Shown: piece by piece, positions 54,181 through 63,508 of the stretch | Layout: the number at the start of each line of letters is the position of its first letter | Position numbering within the stretch: position 1 is the first letter of the stretch | Assembly (NCBI GenBank): GCA_018907035.1 | Contig: JACCIC010000097.1 | Location: 570,001 to 634,000, forward strand | DNA from: Sycobia sp. Sy_11 | Lineage: Eukaryota > Arthropoda > Insecta > Hymenoptera > Epichrysomallidae | Reading direction: 5' to 3' | DNA: 64,000 bases | Notes under the pieces: model-generated | The model's database searches: none | The model's input: the letters and a program-made list of their open reading frames with translations, nothing else | Told to the model about the DNA's origin: nothing | Made by a program: the position numbers and the translations under genes

Positions 54181-54202
54181 AGTCAACTACTTTTTTCTTT
54201 TT

Positions 54203-55225
54203 TTAATAATCTATTTCAATAACCTTTCTTACATCTCCATTGCTGGGATTATACTGAACTATGCGATCGTGCAAGATCAAGCAATAAGCTGTAGTATTGG
54301 CTCGAAAGTTCTCTTTAGCCTCAAATTCTAAACGTACATCTACAGGAGCGCTCTTTAGAGATTCATTTTGTCCTGAGCAATCAATAACTATGAGAGGTTC
54401 ATTCTCGAGAATCACATAACGTGATTTCTCCACTTGATTGAAAGTTTTCACTGTTCACACATGCTTATTGGCACTTGGTAGAACAAGATAGTCAAATAGT
54501 TCCCATGAACGATAACACATTGAGATGGGATTATCTTTGCCGATGAAATTTAAAAGTTGGATTTTTTGTTTATCAGAAGCAAGGAAATAAGGCATTAATC
54601 ATTTTATCTTTGTTATTTTTATGTTATATTCTTCATATGTAGTATTATTATCTACTGCATTACCTTCCTGAATTATAGCATTCAGGTCTGATCTTGATCT
54701 TACCAGAATAAGTTTATGCTTCATATTAATTACAATTTTTTTGTAATCTTCTGCGAAGCCCAAAATCATACTGAGAGGAATAGAAACGTCAAAGTTTCTA
54801 TGCCTATCTATCAAAGTTCTCGTTCCTTCTTCATTGCCTGCCCAGCCTACATTTTCAAACATGAGCGTCTCGTTGGTATTGAACGAAGCCCATCCTTTCA
54901 TGACACTACTCAATCTAAATTTTTTACTTTTGTCTATTTCAACACCATTAATTTCGTAGCGAATTTCATCAAAAGAATGACAAATACCATTGTTGACAAA
55001 TCTAGATTTAGATGGTGCATTTCCATCAGTTTTTTGGAATTTTCCATAGATATGGATAGAGCTACGTGATGGTAGAAGGCACAAATCTTGGTGTTGGATA
55101 GAAATGCGAATTTCATCATTATGATCAAAGTTTAGTGATGTGTATGGTTGATGTGCGTGAATTTCATAATGAACAATTGATTCATCGAATGCGACACCTG
55201 ATTGAATTTTTAGTATTTCCTCCAT
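54203..55225 (-). pseudogene. Polinton major capsid protein (double jelly-roll), broken
   Basis: The 55225-54599 frame (MEEILKIQSGVAFDESIVHY at the start) matches the N-terminal jelly-roll of the Polinton major capsid protein, with QPYTSLNFDHNDEIRI, FDEIRYEINGVEIDKSK and SIPLSMILGFAEDY. It would assemble the virion shell. In the same frame two TGA codons follow (54601-54599 and 54457-54455), and then VEKSRYVIL runs straight into PLIVIDCSGQNESLKSAPVD. This shows loss of a large part of the second jelly-roll. The C-terminus NTTAYCLILHDRIVQYNPSN is present to 54203. It is the leftmost gene and probably the end of the minus-strand virion gene cluster. Confidence 0.88.
54716..55069 (+). other. Antisense open frame over the capsid gene (not a gene)
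   Basis: A 117-codon frame runs on the + strand opposite the capsid gene. It has no recognisable domain and is explained by the codon structure of the minus-strand gene. Confidence 0.7.
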
Positions 55226-55439
55226 TTTTCAGAAAACAGCAGAAAATTATACAGGTAATTTTTTTCCACGAACTTTTAGACCAAGACTTTGGAGGAACTC
55301 AATGTTCTTCAGTGTTAACGGTTTCAAACTCTTCAATCGACTGATTGTCGATTGCCATGATGGAGTACTTATATGCTTGCTAGAATTATAAATAATTTCC
55401 ATAATATAGATTTGATATGAAGTCTAACAGTGATTTCCT

Positions 55440-56086
55440 CTTCTCAAAAATTAACTAGATTGCCGTCCTGATCGACAATTCAAACTAGTATATTATCTAT
55501 ACACTTAACACTAAGTGGTAGATATATAACCTGTGATGGAATTTCTATGATTTTATATCCTGGAGGAACACTGAGAAAGAATTCATGAATAGTATGAACC
55601 TTTTGATTGTTAATGAAAGCTCCCATTAATGTCATACTCGACTCTGAGTGCGTTGCTTTTCAATATTTGCTCCGGTAAATCGGAACGGTGTTTTATATTT
55701 TCCTTGAGATTACGAAGAGTAAATCCCAACACTCGACCAATTGATTTTTGAGGTTGAAGATCTAACGGGACACTAGACTTAATTTCACTCCTAAATGTAT
55801 TATTGTTAGCTTTCAAGGAAAATTCAATTCCTTTTGATTTCAATGTATTAGATAAAAAGTGATTTATATCATCAATCTCGTAACTACCAATGGGGATAGT
55901 AATAATTTATCCTTTTAAATGAAGTTGATTATTTGTATTGTCAATATTTGGAATTGAATTAAAGGTTAAAAGATCAACTAAAACTAAAACATGATTTTTA
56001 TGCTTTGGTAGTTCAATGGATGGAAAGTATTGGGCTTCTAAGACAGAAGATTTTCCTGAAAGAGTCAAAGTGAAACTATCTTCCAT
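55440..56086 (-). pseudogene. Polinton minor capsid (penton-like) protein, broken
   Basis: Begins MEDSFTLTLSGKSSVLEAQY at 56086 and continues in one frame to an in-frame TAA at 55909-55907, then on through IITIPIGSYEIDDINHFL and SIGRVLGFTLRNLKENI to about 55620, where a frameshift leads into HTIHEFFLSVPPGYKIIEIP. This beta-rich protein with a GSYEI-type motif fits the single jelly-roll minor capsid protein of Polintons, which occupies capsid vertices. It lies between the protease and major capsid genes, the usual virion cluster. One stop and at least one shift make it non-functional. Confidence 0.75.
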
Positions 56087-56131
56087 GACTGATTGAGCGA
56101 AAATGATCAAATTTTATCTGACAAATTCTTT

Positions 56132-56407
56132 TTATAGATTTTCAGTTAAGAAACGAAGACAAAGATGACCGCAAATGAATGAGTCAAAATTCTGATATCT
56201 TGTATAGTTGTATTTCACTTCTTTCACATTGAAATATTTCATAAGATCTATGGGAGGTTTGAGGTCACCAAAGCTATCAAAGTAGGTGACGTCAGATCCT
56301 CTCTTTCGATAACTGACCCAATGGGTACCTTTATTTTGAGAATCATCGAGATTAACAATGGCAGATTCGTTATTCCATGGTCCCTTACGAGGAAGGCTAT
56401 TTCTCAT
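56132..56407 (-). CDS. Polinton adenain-like cysteine protease
   Basis: A 91-residue frame of the family C5-like maturation protease of Polintons and adenoviruses, which trims capsid proteins during assembly. The catalytic His is in GTHWVSY (H29), the acidic residue in TYFDSFGD (D44), the Gln in YTRYQ (Q72) and the catalytic Cys in FICGHLCLRF (C79). The GPWNNES segment precedes them. The frame is open from ATG to stop but at the short end for the family, so some N-terminal sequence may be lost. It is separated from the phospholipase-like gene by about 95 bases on the same strand. Confidence 0.85.
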   Translation of the reverse strand: MRNSLPRKGPWNNESAIVNLDDSQNKGTHWVSYRKRGSDVTYFDSFGDLKPPIDLMKYFNVKEVKYNYTRYQNFDSFICGHLCLRFLTENL

Positions 56408-56502
56408 GTAAACACCTCAAAAATGTGGAATTTGTAATATATGTGCATATTTTATAAGATCAAAGTTTTTTAGTGGACGATTTGGCAAAATTAAATTGAA
56501 GT

Positions 56503-57300
56503 TTATTTTCTTCTTTTAATTAGACCGTGTCCGACATGCGGTTTGAGAAATAATCCCATTCCACGTTTATATGGCTTCAGATAGAGACCTTTACCTAAAG
56601 CAATAGCTTCCATCGTCTTATTATGTCGCTTACTTTCTTGATAATCTTTCTGCGCAGCTTTAGCATCATTTACTGCTTTAGCTATTCCAGCAGCACCTCC
56701 GGCTAAAGCACCAGTTGCACTTAGTCCTGCGAACAGTGGAATAAGGAAAGGAAGAACTCCGCCAATTTTAGACGGAAGGGGTATCACACGTGGAATGAGA
56801 AATTTTTTCTTACAACCACTACTCTTAAGAGCTTGACGAGCACCTTTTAAGGCGGACTGTATGACTTTGCGTGAATTTTTACCTGATTTCAATGATTTTT
56901 TCGCTGCTGTCACCAATTTATTGAATTTCAGCCCCATTCCAGTTTTTGCCTTTAATTTCATAGCACTGGCAACCGCTAGAGCTGACGCTTTCTCCGCAAG
57001 ACTGGCATCTTTAGCTTTAATCAGTTGCCAAGCTTTATTAGCAAGCTTTATGTCAGCCACTTTACGATTACTGTTTTTATTAGAGTACTCAATGTCATGT
57101 TCTTTACATGCCCTATCTAGTTCATTTATTCCCGGATCACCCCTTTTTAATCGCTTTGTTAATTTAGTTTCGGGGCAGTAATTGATAACACAGTATTGAT
57201 AACCAGGAAGATGCATTTCGATAGGTAAATTGTTGATTACTCTATCGAGCAATCCACGTCCTTCCTTTTTTGAATGCTTCCGAGTTTTATGCTCAATCAT
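56503..57300 (-). CDS. Polinton phospholipase A2-like protein
   Basis: A 265-residue basic protein with an intact frame. Residues 31-75 (LPGYQYC, then GDPGINELDRACKEHDIEYS) resemble the parvovirus VP1-type phospholipase A2 domain. The His-Asp pair is at 68-69, with a preceding glycine-containing loop. The middle is Ala/Lys-rich, followed by a hydrophobic, Gly/Ala-rich stretch (about 180-205, VLPFLIPLFAGLSATGALAG) that could cross or disrupt a membrane. The C-terminus is Gly-Met-Gly-rich and ends LIKRRK. In virions such proteins help breach endosomal membranes; this role is inferred. It is transcribed divergently from the ATPase gene across a gap of 96 bases. Confidence 0.82.
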   Translation of the reverse strand: MIEHKTRKHSKKEGRGLLDRVINNLPIEMHLPGYQYCVINYCPETKLTKRLKRGDPGINELDRACKEHDIEYSNKNSNRKVADIKLANKAWQLIKAKDASLAEKASALAVASAMKLKAKTGMGLKFNKLVTAAKKSLKSGKNSRKVIQSALKGARQALKSSGCKKKFLIPRVIPLPSKIGGVLPFLIPLFAGLSATGALAGGAAGIAKAVNDAKAAQKDYQESKRHNKTMEAIALGKGLYLKPYKRGMGLFLKPHVGHGLIKRRK

Positions 57301-57396
57301 CTTTGGCAGTCAAATTATAACTGATGATCGAAAATATAAAATCAACATTTATATATTTACTTCAGTTAATGATAAACTAGACTTTGTCATATCAAC
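57301..57396. promoter_or_regulatory. Divergent promoter region, phospholipase-like/ATPase
   Basis: The 96 bases between two outward-facing intact ORFs must hold both start regions. AT-rich words such as ATATAAAATC and TATATATTTAC are TATA-like. No defined motif can be proved. Confidence 0.4.
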
Positions 57397-58089
57397 ATGG
57401 ATTTCACTGTGCAGAACGTGAAACTTCCTGTCGCTAACTGTGATTTTGGAAAGGAAAAAAGAAGGAAGCGACACGGAGAATTGCTACCAGATAGTATACG
57501 AGCAGTATTCTGCGGTCCATCAAACTGCGGAAAAACAAATAGCTTATTAGCTTTAATCACTCATCCCAATGGTCTTAGATTCGAGAATGTGTATGTTTAT
57601 TCAAAATCGTTAAATCAACCAAAGTATCAATTTCTCAAAAAAGTCATAGAACCAGTCGAAGGCATCTTATATTTCCCGTTTAGTGAACATGAATCTGTAA
57701 TATCACCAAATGAAGCATTGCCCAATTCAATTATGATTTTTGATGATGTAGCTTGCGAGAAGCAAGATAACGTCAGAGCATTTTTCTGTATGGGGAGACA
57801 TAAAAGTGTAGACTGCTTCTACCTATGCCAGTCATATGCCCATATACCAAAACATTTTATTAGAGATAATATTAATATGTTAGTAATTTATCGACAAGAT
57901 GATGTGAATTTAAAACATATTTATGATGACCATGTCAATACTGATCTGTCTTTCAACGAGTTTCGTAATTTTTGTTCTGAATGCTGGAAAAATGATAAAT
58001 ATGGATTTGCTGTTATTGATACAGATAGAACGATGGATGCTGGTAGATACAGAAAAGTTTTTGACTGTTTTGCAATAAAAAGAAATTAA
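57397..58089 (+). CDS. Polinton DNA-packaging ATPase (A32/FtsK-HerA type)
   Basis: A 230-residue frame, fully open. The Walker A motif is GPSNCGKT (residues 40-47) and Walker B is SIMIFDDVA with acidic residues at 116-117. A sensor-like FYLCQSYAHIPK follows, then the C-terminal FGWK-type region (KYGFAVIDTDRTMDAGRYR). The basic RRKRH near residue 22 precedes the ATPase core. This family pumps genome DNA into the capsid. The ATG at 57397 gives the family-typical length. The DUF8207-like gene starts 46 bases after its stop, on the same strand. It is the best preserved gene of the element. Confidence 0.92.
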   Translation: MDFTVQNVKLPVANCDFGKEKRRKRHGELLPDSIRAVFCGPSNCGKTNSLLALITHPNGLRFENVYVYSKSLNQPKYQFLKKVIEPVEGILYFPFSEHESVISPNEALPNSIMIFDDVACEKQDNVRAFFCMGRHKSVDCFYLCQSYAHIPKHFIRDNINMLVIYRQDDVNLKHIYDDHVNTDLSFNEFRNFCSECWKNDKYGFAVIDTDRTMDAGRYRKVFDCFAIKRN

Positions 58090-58135
58090 AAAAATCTTAA
58101 TCACTCAGTTCAATTTTACACAGCAACACGACACC

Positions 58136-58798
58136 ATGTCGGACATTGAGAAAGAAAAGAGTATTCTTAGCGAGTTGATGCAAGCTCGTAAAGCTATTAA
58201 AAGAAAATCTGCACTATTGAAACAGAAGAGACAGAATCTCGAAAAAGTTGTAGGAGATACATTGAAACCTGTCATTATACCACTTGAAAAGCTTGTCGAA
58301 TCAAAAAGTTTACAGTCTTCTAATCTCATTTCAAATTATCACAGCATTAAAAAACCAACTAGAGCCGGAAAAAATTTAAGTTTTATGTTAGATAATAATA
58401 TTTTTTCAGCTTCCATAAAAGATTATGATTCCAATTATGATTTTGCATCATTAGATAACTCCATGATAAATTCAATATTCAAATCTATGCAAGAAGACAA
58501 TGTTAAAACTAATATTTTAAATTAAAACCGCAGTAAATTTGATAACATATATGGAGTAAGACATGGTTGGAGGTACATTGGAGGTACATATATGCTTGGT
58601 GATTCTGAAATTATATTTGATGATAATAAAATAAAAGTGAAAGATTTAACTTATCCTAAAAGTAATGGACTAATGAAGCTACTTCTTAAAAAAGAACCAG
58701 ACGACACATTAATAAGTCCAGCAGTTCGTGAAAATTATCGCAGTATTCTAGAAGCAACAAGTGCTCACCGGAAAAACATAGTAAAGATGAATCTATAG
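58136..58798 (+). pseudogene. DUF8207-like Polinton protein with one in-frame stop
   Basis: The frame from ATG 58136 (MSDIEKEKSILSELMQARKA) is a Lys/Glu-rich coiled coil for about 65 residues and then a spacer. A TAA at 58523-58525 interrupts it. The same frame continues with YGVRHGWRYIGGTYMLGDSE, KVKDLTYPKSNGLMKLLLKK and NYRSILEATSAHRKNI to a stop at 58796-58798. The latter part matches the DUF8207-type domain found in Polinton neighbours; its function is unknown. The stop may be a recent disabling mutation, or the domain may start from MLGDS at 58592. Confidence 0.7.
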
Positions 58799-58831
58799 AT
58801 TCATGGAAGAGTAGAAAATATTTCAACATCA

Positions 58832-59149
58832 TTGCACCGATGTGATACGTTTTTCAGTATCATCATGAATCTCGACTTGTTTGGAAGAAATTTGAGAGAC
58901 TCGAAGGGGAGTCGAGGTCCGCCAGGCATTGGATACAATTTTATAGCAGATGGCAATTTTGATATAGAAAATAAACGACTTTGTAATGTTGGAGAAGCTA
59001 CCACAGATACCGATGCAGTTTATGTAAAAACGTTATATGCAATGTTGCAGAAGGAACTAAATACTGTATTTTCAAAAATTAATGAAATTCTAAAAGAAAC
59101 TGAGAAATATCATGAACAAAATGGCTTGATAACAGAAGAGAAATTGTAG
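58832..59149 (+). CDS. Small Polinton protein with collagen-like motif
   Basis: The frame holds MNLDLFGRNLRDSKGSRGPP with a GPPGIGY collagen-like triplet stretch, then FDIENKRLCNVGEATTDTDA and a C-terminal coiled coil (LNTVFSKINEILKETEKYHE). The natural start may be the Met before NLDLFGR (58865) rather than 58832. The ENKRL-NV-A-TDAV pattern recalls trimeric tail or fibre proteins of large DNA viruses, so a fibre or glue role is possible. It ends directly before the integrase remnant, and its last codons may be chimeric with it. Confidence 0.55.
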   Translation: MHRCDTFFSIIMNLDLFGRNLRDSKGSRGPPGIGYNFIADGNFDIENKRLCNVGEATTDTDAVYVKTLYAMLQKELNTVFSKINEILKETEKYHEQNGLITEEKL

Positions 59150-59152
59150 AAA

Positions 59153-59961
59153 TTGTAGATCTTGTAGAAATGATACCCTACTCTAAGGAGAATAAAGGCT
59201 TTCTATACTTACTCAATGTTATAGGTTTGTTTTCGAAATACGCTTGAGCTAAATCAGTAAAGTCAAAGAGTGGCAACGATGTGACTCTAGCTATAAATAC
59301 GATATTGAAACATGGAAGAGTGCCATCAAATATACAAACCGATCAAGGAAACGAATTTTACAATTCACACTTTCAAAATCTCATGAAGAAATATAAGATA
59401 AATCTATACTCTTCACACAGTAATCTTCATGCAAGATTTAATAGAACATTAAAAAATGCAATGTGGATTCAATTCACTAAACAAGGAAACTACAAATGGA
59501 TAGATAACCTACCAGATTTACTGAAAGCTTACAATTCAAGAAAACATCGAACAATAGGAATTGAGCCTGAAAATGTACGCCAAGAAAATGAGAAGGTGGT
59601 AAAGAAGCGTTTTTCAATTGAGATGATACCAAGGAAAAAACCGAAATACAATGTCGGAGATAATGTACGAATAAGTAAAATGAAACATATGTTTGAAAAA
59701 GGCTACACACCTAATTGGTCTACTGAAATTTTTACAATATCAAGAGTTGTAAACACTGATCCAGTAACTTATCACGTTAAAGATTATTACGATAAGCCTG
59801 TATCTGGAGGTTTTTATGAAACTGAAATTCAAAAGACTAAGTATCCTGAAATTTATCTAGTAGAAAAAGTGCTAAAACGGAGTGGTAACCGCGTATATGT
59901 TAAATGGTTAAAATTCAATAGTGAGCATAATAGTTGGATAAATAAAAAAGAAATTAATTGA
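59153..59961 (+). pseudogene. Polinton retroviral-type integrase, N-terminally deleted
   Basis: From about 59153 the frame reads VDLVEMIPYSKENKGFLYLL (first catalytic Asp), passes a TGA at 59245-59247 within the SKYA-A segment, then NIQTDQGNEFYNSHF (second Asp). At the position where the family has its catalytic Glu before RFNRTLK the residue is Ala (codon 59431-59433). A C-terminal chromodomain follows (IYLVEKVLKRSGNRVYVKWL and NSWINKKEI). The zinc-binding N-terminal domain is absent; the sequence abuts the preceding gene. Two independent lesions argue against any activity. The protein would insert the element DNA. Confidence 0.88.
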
Positions 59962-60542
59962 ATACAAGATATAATATAAGTAACATATACGGATAGGTGT
60001 ACGGACACTAATTTCAAAGTAAATAAGAAAGACATTGTATTATGATTATAATATTTATTTATGTAATTAAGTTATATATGTTTTTTTGATTTTGACAAAT
60101 AAATAATGAAAAGAAATGAAACTATATGTTTTATTATTACTAAAGAAGTAGAAGTATTGAATTTAAAACAACTATCACTCTGATACTCGATAAATAAATA
60201 AAGCTTATTTGCTTTGTTAGCCATATGAATGAAAAATTCTTTATTTTTTAATATTGCTGACGATATCTTCTGTGGTAAGAATATTTAAAAGTTGTCGTCC
60301 AGCTCAGCAATGACTTTGGTACCATATTTTGTGGAGACTTATTTAAGAGCAGTCACCATGTATTGATGATTTTTCTCCAATTCCGTACATTTCTTGCTCG
60401 GCAAGAACTCGCTCTCAGAAATTTTATTTAGAGTAGTTAAATCCATTCTAAAGGAAAAAAATATTTTTTTAATTCCATCATAGTAAAAAATTAATTTTTT
60501 AAGAAAAAATTAACTATGAATCTTACCTTATTAGATTAGTCT
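59962..60542. other. Spacer between integrase and acidic gene
   Basis: AT-rich with an AATAAATAATG word near 60098. The genes on both sides point toward it, so it probably holds two opposing poly(A) sites. No ORF of note. Confidence 0.5.
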
Positions 60543-61025
60543 TCATTTCTTTGGGGAAGGTTGACAATTCTCAAACTCTTCAACTGCTCGAATGAGTTCT
60601 TCATCATCCTTATTCTGTTCATATAGCTGATTCTCCACTACAATTTCTGCCCCTTCTATTGCCTCATGGAGTACACCCCTTCTCTCGACTTCAGCTGAGC
60701 TTACCCCTTCCAATACCTCCAAGATTTCTTCAGGATTCCATTCATGTGATAGTTCATCCGATGTTTTATACTCAACGCTTATTGGTTCACCTTCACTGCT
60801 ATAAAGCGTCACCCTCTCTCGTGCAGCTTGATATTCCTTGGTTGCTTTATCGCCGCCCTCTTCTTCTGCGTGTATATCTACAGTTAGTCGAATCTCATTG
60901 GTGATTTTATTCTCTCTCTCTTCTTCCTTAGTGGCTGCACCTAATTGAGCTACTCTTCCATTAGTCTCATCGAATCCCCTCTCATTATCATTCCCCTCCT
61001 ATATTTGCTGACTTTTACTTTCCAT
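60543..61025 (-). pseudogene. Acidic Polinton protein of unknown function
   Basis: Starts at the ATG whose first base (61025) is the last base of the polymerase stop codon (TAATG overlap). Reads MESKSQQI, a TAG, then NERGFDETNGRVAQLGAATK, a frameshift near 60910, ITNEIRLTVDIHAEEEGGDK and on to the open part 60812-60543 (WNPEEILEVLEGVSSAEVER, ending NCQPSPKK). It is very rich in Glu and Asp with no known domain. The coupled start suggests co-expression with the polymerase. One stop and one shift are present. Confidence 0.5.
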
Positions 61026-63508
61026 TATTTCCTCTCTACCTGACTTGCAGCTTGCGACATTTGCTCTTCTAGGATTTTATAGTGACCCCAAGGTGATGTG
61101 TCTGTAGTATTGGGCAATAAATATCTTTTATCATCAAATGGACTGAGGGCAATTTTTTTCTGTTTTTCTGTATGCACTATGTGTAATTTCTAGCGAATGT
61201 TACACTGCTCTCGCTGTATAATCACGAGATCTTCCAAACATCTTCAATAATCTTCAAACGTGATTGCTGTTTTTAGAACGTTCGATTTTATTCCTTTAGC
61301 TTTTTTCACTATCCCTCCTCCATCTACTAAAATACTGTATATTTTACTCCGTAAACCGATAAATTCCATCATGATCTTTCCATTAGATTCATCTTTCATG
61401 AGCCGAGGAACTTTTTTATTTTGACGTGTTTTATTATAATCAGTAGTATCAAATCTATGAATATCTTCTTTAATTATTTGATACATATCGATATCCTCTA
61501 CTTCATATATGAAGCTATCAGTATCAGTATACTAGAGCTTACACTTTTCGCCCACTCGACGTTTCATGTATGAATAGCGAGAATCATACACTAATGTCTT
61601 TGGTAGATCGAGGATACAAAGCCCAACGTACATCGGCTTTTTGATTGTTACACTTGTTTTCTTAAGCTGAATGGCAGCTAAATTTTCATCGAAAATTGCA
61701 CAGCTATGATAATTAAGTAGGGTTATGCGTGCCTCTGTTCCATATCGACCAGTGAATTTATTTACTAAACGTACATCAACGCGAGATCGCTCTCGCTCAA
61801 TGCATTTTCTATATACATTTATTAATTAAGAATTTATAAAAAAGTTTTTCAAACTCATTCTTTGCATGCTTTCGCTTTTCAGTATTTAGTTCGACATATG
61901 GTTTCAGCCAGGGTTTCTGTTTAAAACTCAAACTTCTATGTACTTTTTTTCAATCGAAGACCATTGTCAAGCACTTGCTTAAGAGCAAGATAATGAATTA
62001 TATACCTTTTTTTATCGTTCAATGTAGTTAGCAGTTTCTTCTGTTTTGAACCAGGTGGTGTACGATGCTCAGCACAGAAAATATGTATTGCTTCGAGATA
62101 TTCCAAATCTACTTCAGCAATATAGCTTATATCAGAATCTGATGGTGTATTGAAAAAGTTACGAGTTGATTCATAATCAACGTACTTAAATTTTCCAATT
62201 GGTAAATGCTGTACCATCGCCCAACCATATAGATTATTAATATCGTAATATAAAAGTGTCTTTATTTTATTTTTTATATCGTATCTCGATCCCATATAAG
62301 GATTATTTGCCTTTGAATATCGATTGCAGCACTGACTTATTACACCCCGAATGCCTGATTCAATAAATAATAACATGTCAATATCAGTCAGAAGCTCTAA
62401 TTCTACCTTTGTCATTTTTAGAACTGCTGAAAATGTTAATCCTGGAGTAGTGTAAAAGTGTGCAGGACATAAGCTGTAGGCTTTAATAGATGTATTCGAA
62501 AACTTTCGAAGACATCTGCTAAGAGGAGAATATCAGTTTTTAAGTATAAGTCTGAATACTCTCCTAATATTCTTATTTTAAAACTTTCCCATACTTGAAC
62601 AGCGTGCTTGTAATCTTCTTCAGTAATATCTGAATCTGTTAATTTATTATAAAATTCATTTTTCGACGGCAGTTTTGTAATTAATAATTTATCGAGTCCA
62701 TCCACAAAATAGTAGGGAAATATACCTTTACGTCTAAGAAATTTATATTTTTATTTGAGTATCCATCTAATTGAAATTCCTGTATTGCTATTGGTACATT
62801 ACCTAGATACGACGCAAGTTTCTCTAAGGATGATGGTAAAAATCGCCAAAAATCTATAAATCTAAAATTTACATCAGAGTCATCCATATACTTCGTAAAT
62901 GAAATATATTTTTCCTTCTTATGAGGTATTAGAGTAATTCGTCCATTCATGAGTGTAGAAGTTCCCAGTTCTTTTAAAATAAAATGTATGTCATTATTGA
63001 GGTTATGAAAATTTACGGGAATAAATTTTGAGTCTTTATAGTTCAAATTGCATGAATTATGAGCAGCACCTCTTAAATAGAACCTAAAGAGAAAAAACAA
63101 ATTAATTAAAAAAAAATTAATTTTTGTTTATTTAAAAAAGAAAAAAAACTTACCGTCCTGTAAGATGGCAATGATCTCGTACTGCCAGTTGCCCATCTAG
63201 AAATGGTTTGCGACATATATGGCAATCGGTCGACTATTGAAACGTTAATTCTTCAAGATCTGTCAGTTTCATTAGTTTTGGATTTTTATAGAGATAATCA
63301 ATCTGCTCGCCAATTGATTTCAGTTCACGAACAAACCATTGTGCAGGTGTCTCGTCATCTAGACTTTTCTGTCTATATGCTTTGTAAGCGGATAATTTGT
63401 CGTCAAAGCTACATTTTAAATAGAAATCTATACTGTACGCTTCATCTAATTGAAAAGCATTCTCGTTTTCTGTATTTTTTAATAAACATTCAAAATCTGC
63501 ATAAATTA
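61025..63508 (-). pseudogene. Polinton protein-primed DNA polymerase B, broken
   Basis: Family B polymerase that would replicate the element from a protein primer. Pieces on the minus strand in order are the Exo I motif YADFECLL just inside the mariner junction (about 63500-63475), a Cys/His cluster CHICRKPF and DHCHLTGR (about 63225-63155), GAAHNSCNLNYK after a 70-base intron-like gap, FRFIDFWRFLPSSLEKLASY (exonuclease), [15 protein letters not shown], motif A YYDINNLYGWAM (about 62255-62220), motif [11 protein letters not shown] (about 61535-61505), [10 protein letters not shown] and the C-terminal SPFDDKRYL and PWGHYKI, with the stop at 61027-61025. Stops near 63239 and 61537 and frameshifts near 62690, 61940 and 61820 break it. 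The N-terminal part lies beyond the mariner, outside the window. Confidence 0.9.
63084..63153 (-). other. Candidate 70-base intron in polymerase B
   Basis: On the minus strand GGACG/GTAAGT opens the gap and TTTCTCTTTAG/GTTC closes it. Joining the flanks keeps the frame and reads DHCHLTGRFYLRGAAHN, whereas unspliced sequence introduces an A/T-rich low-complexity insert. The inside is T-rich near the 3' end, as in short insect introns. Confidence 0.6.
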
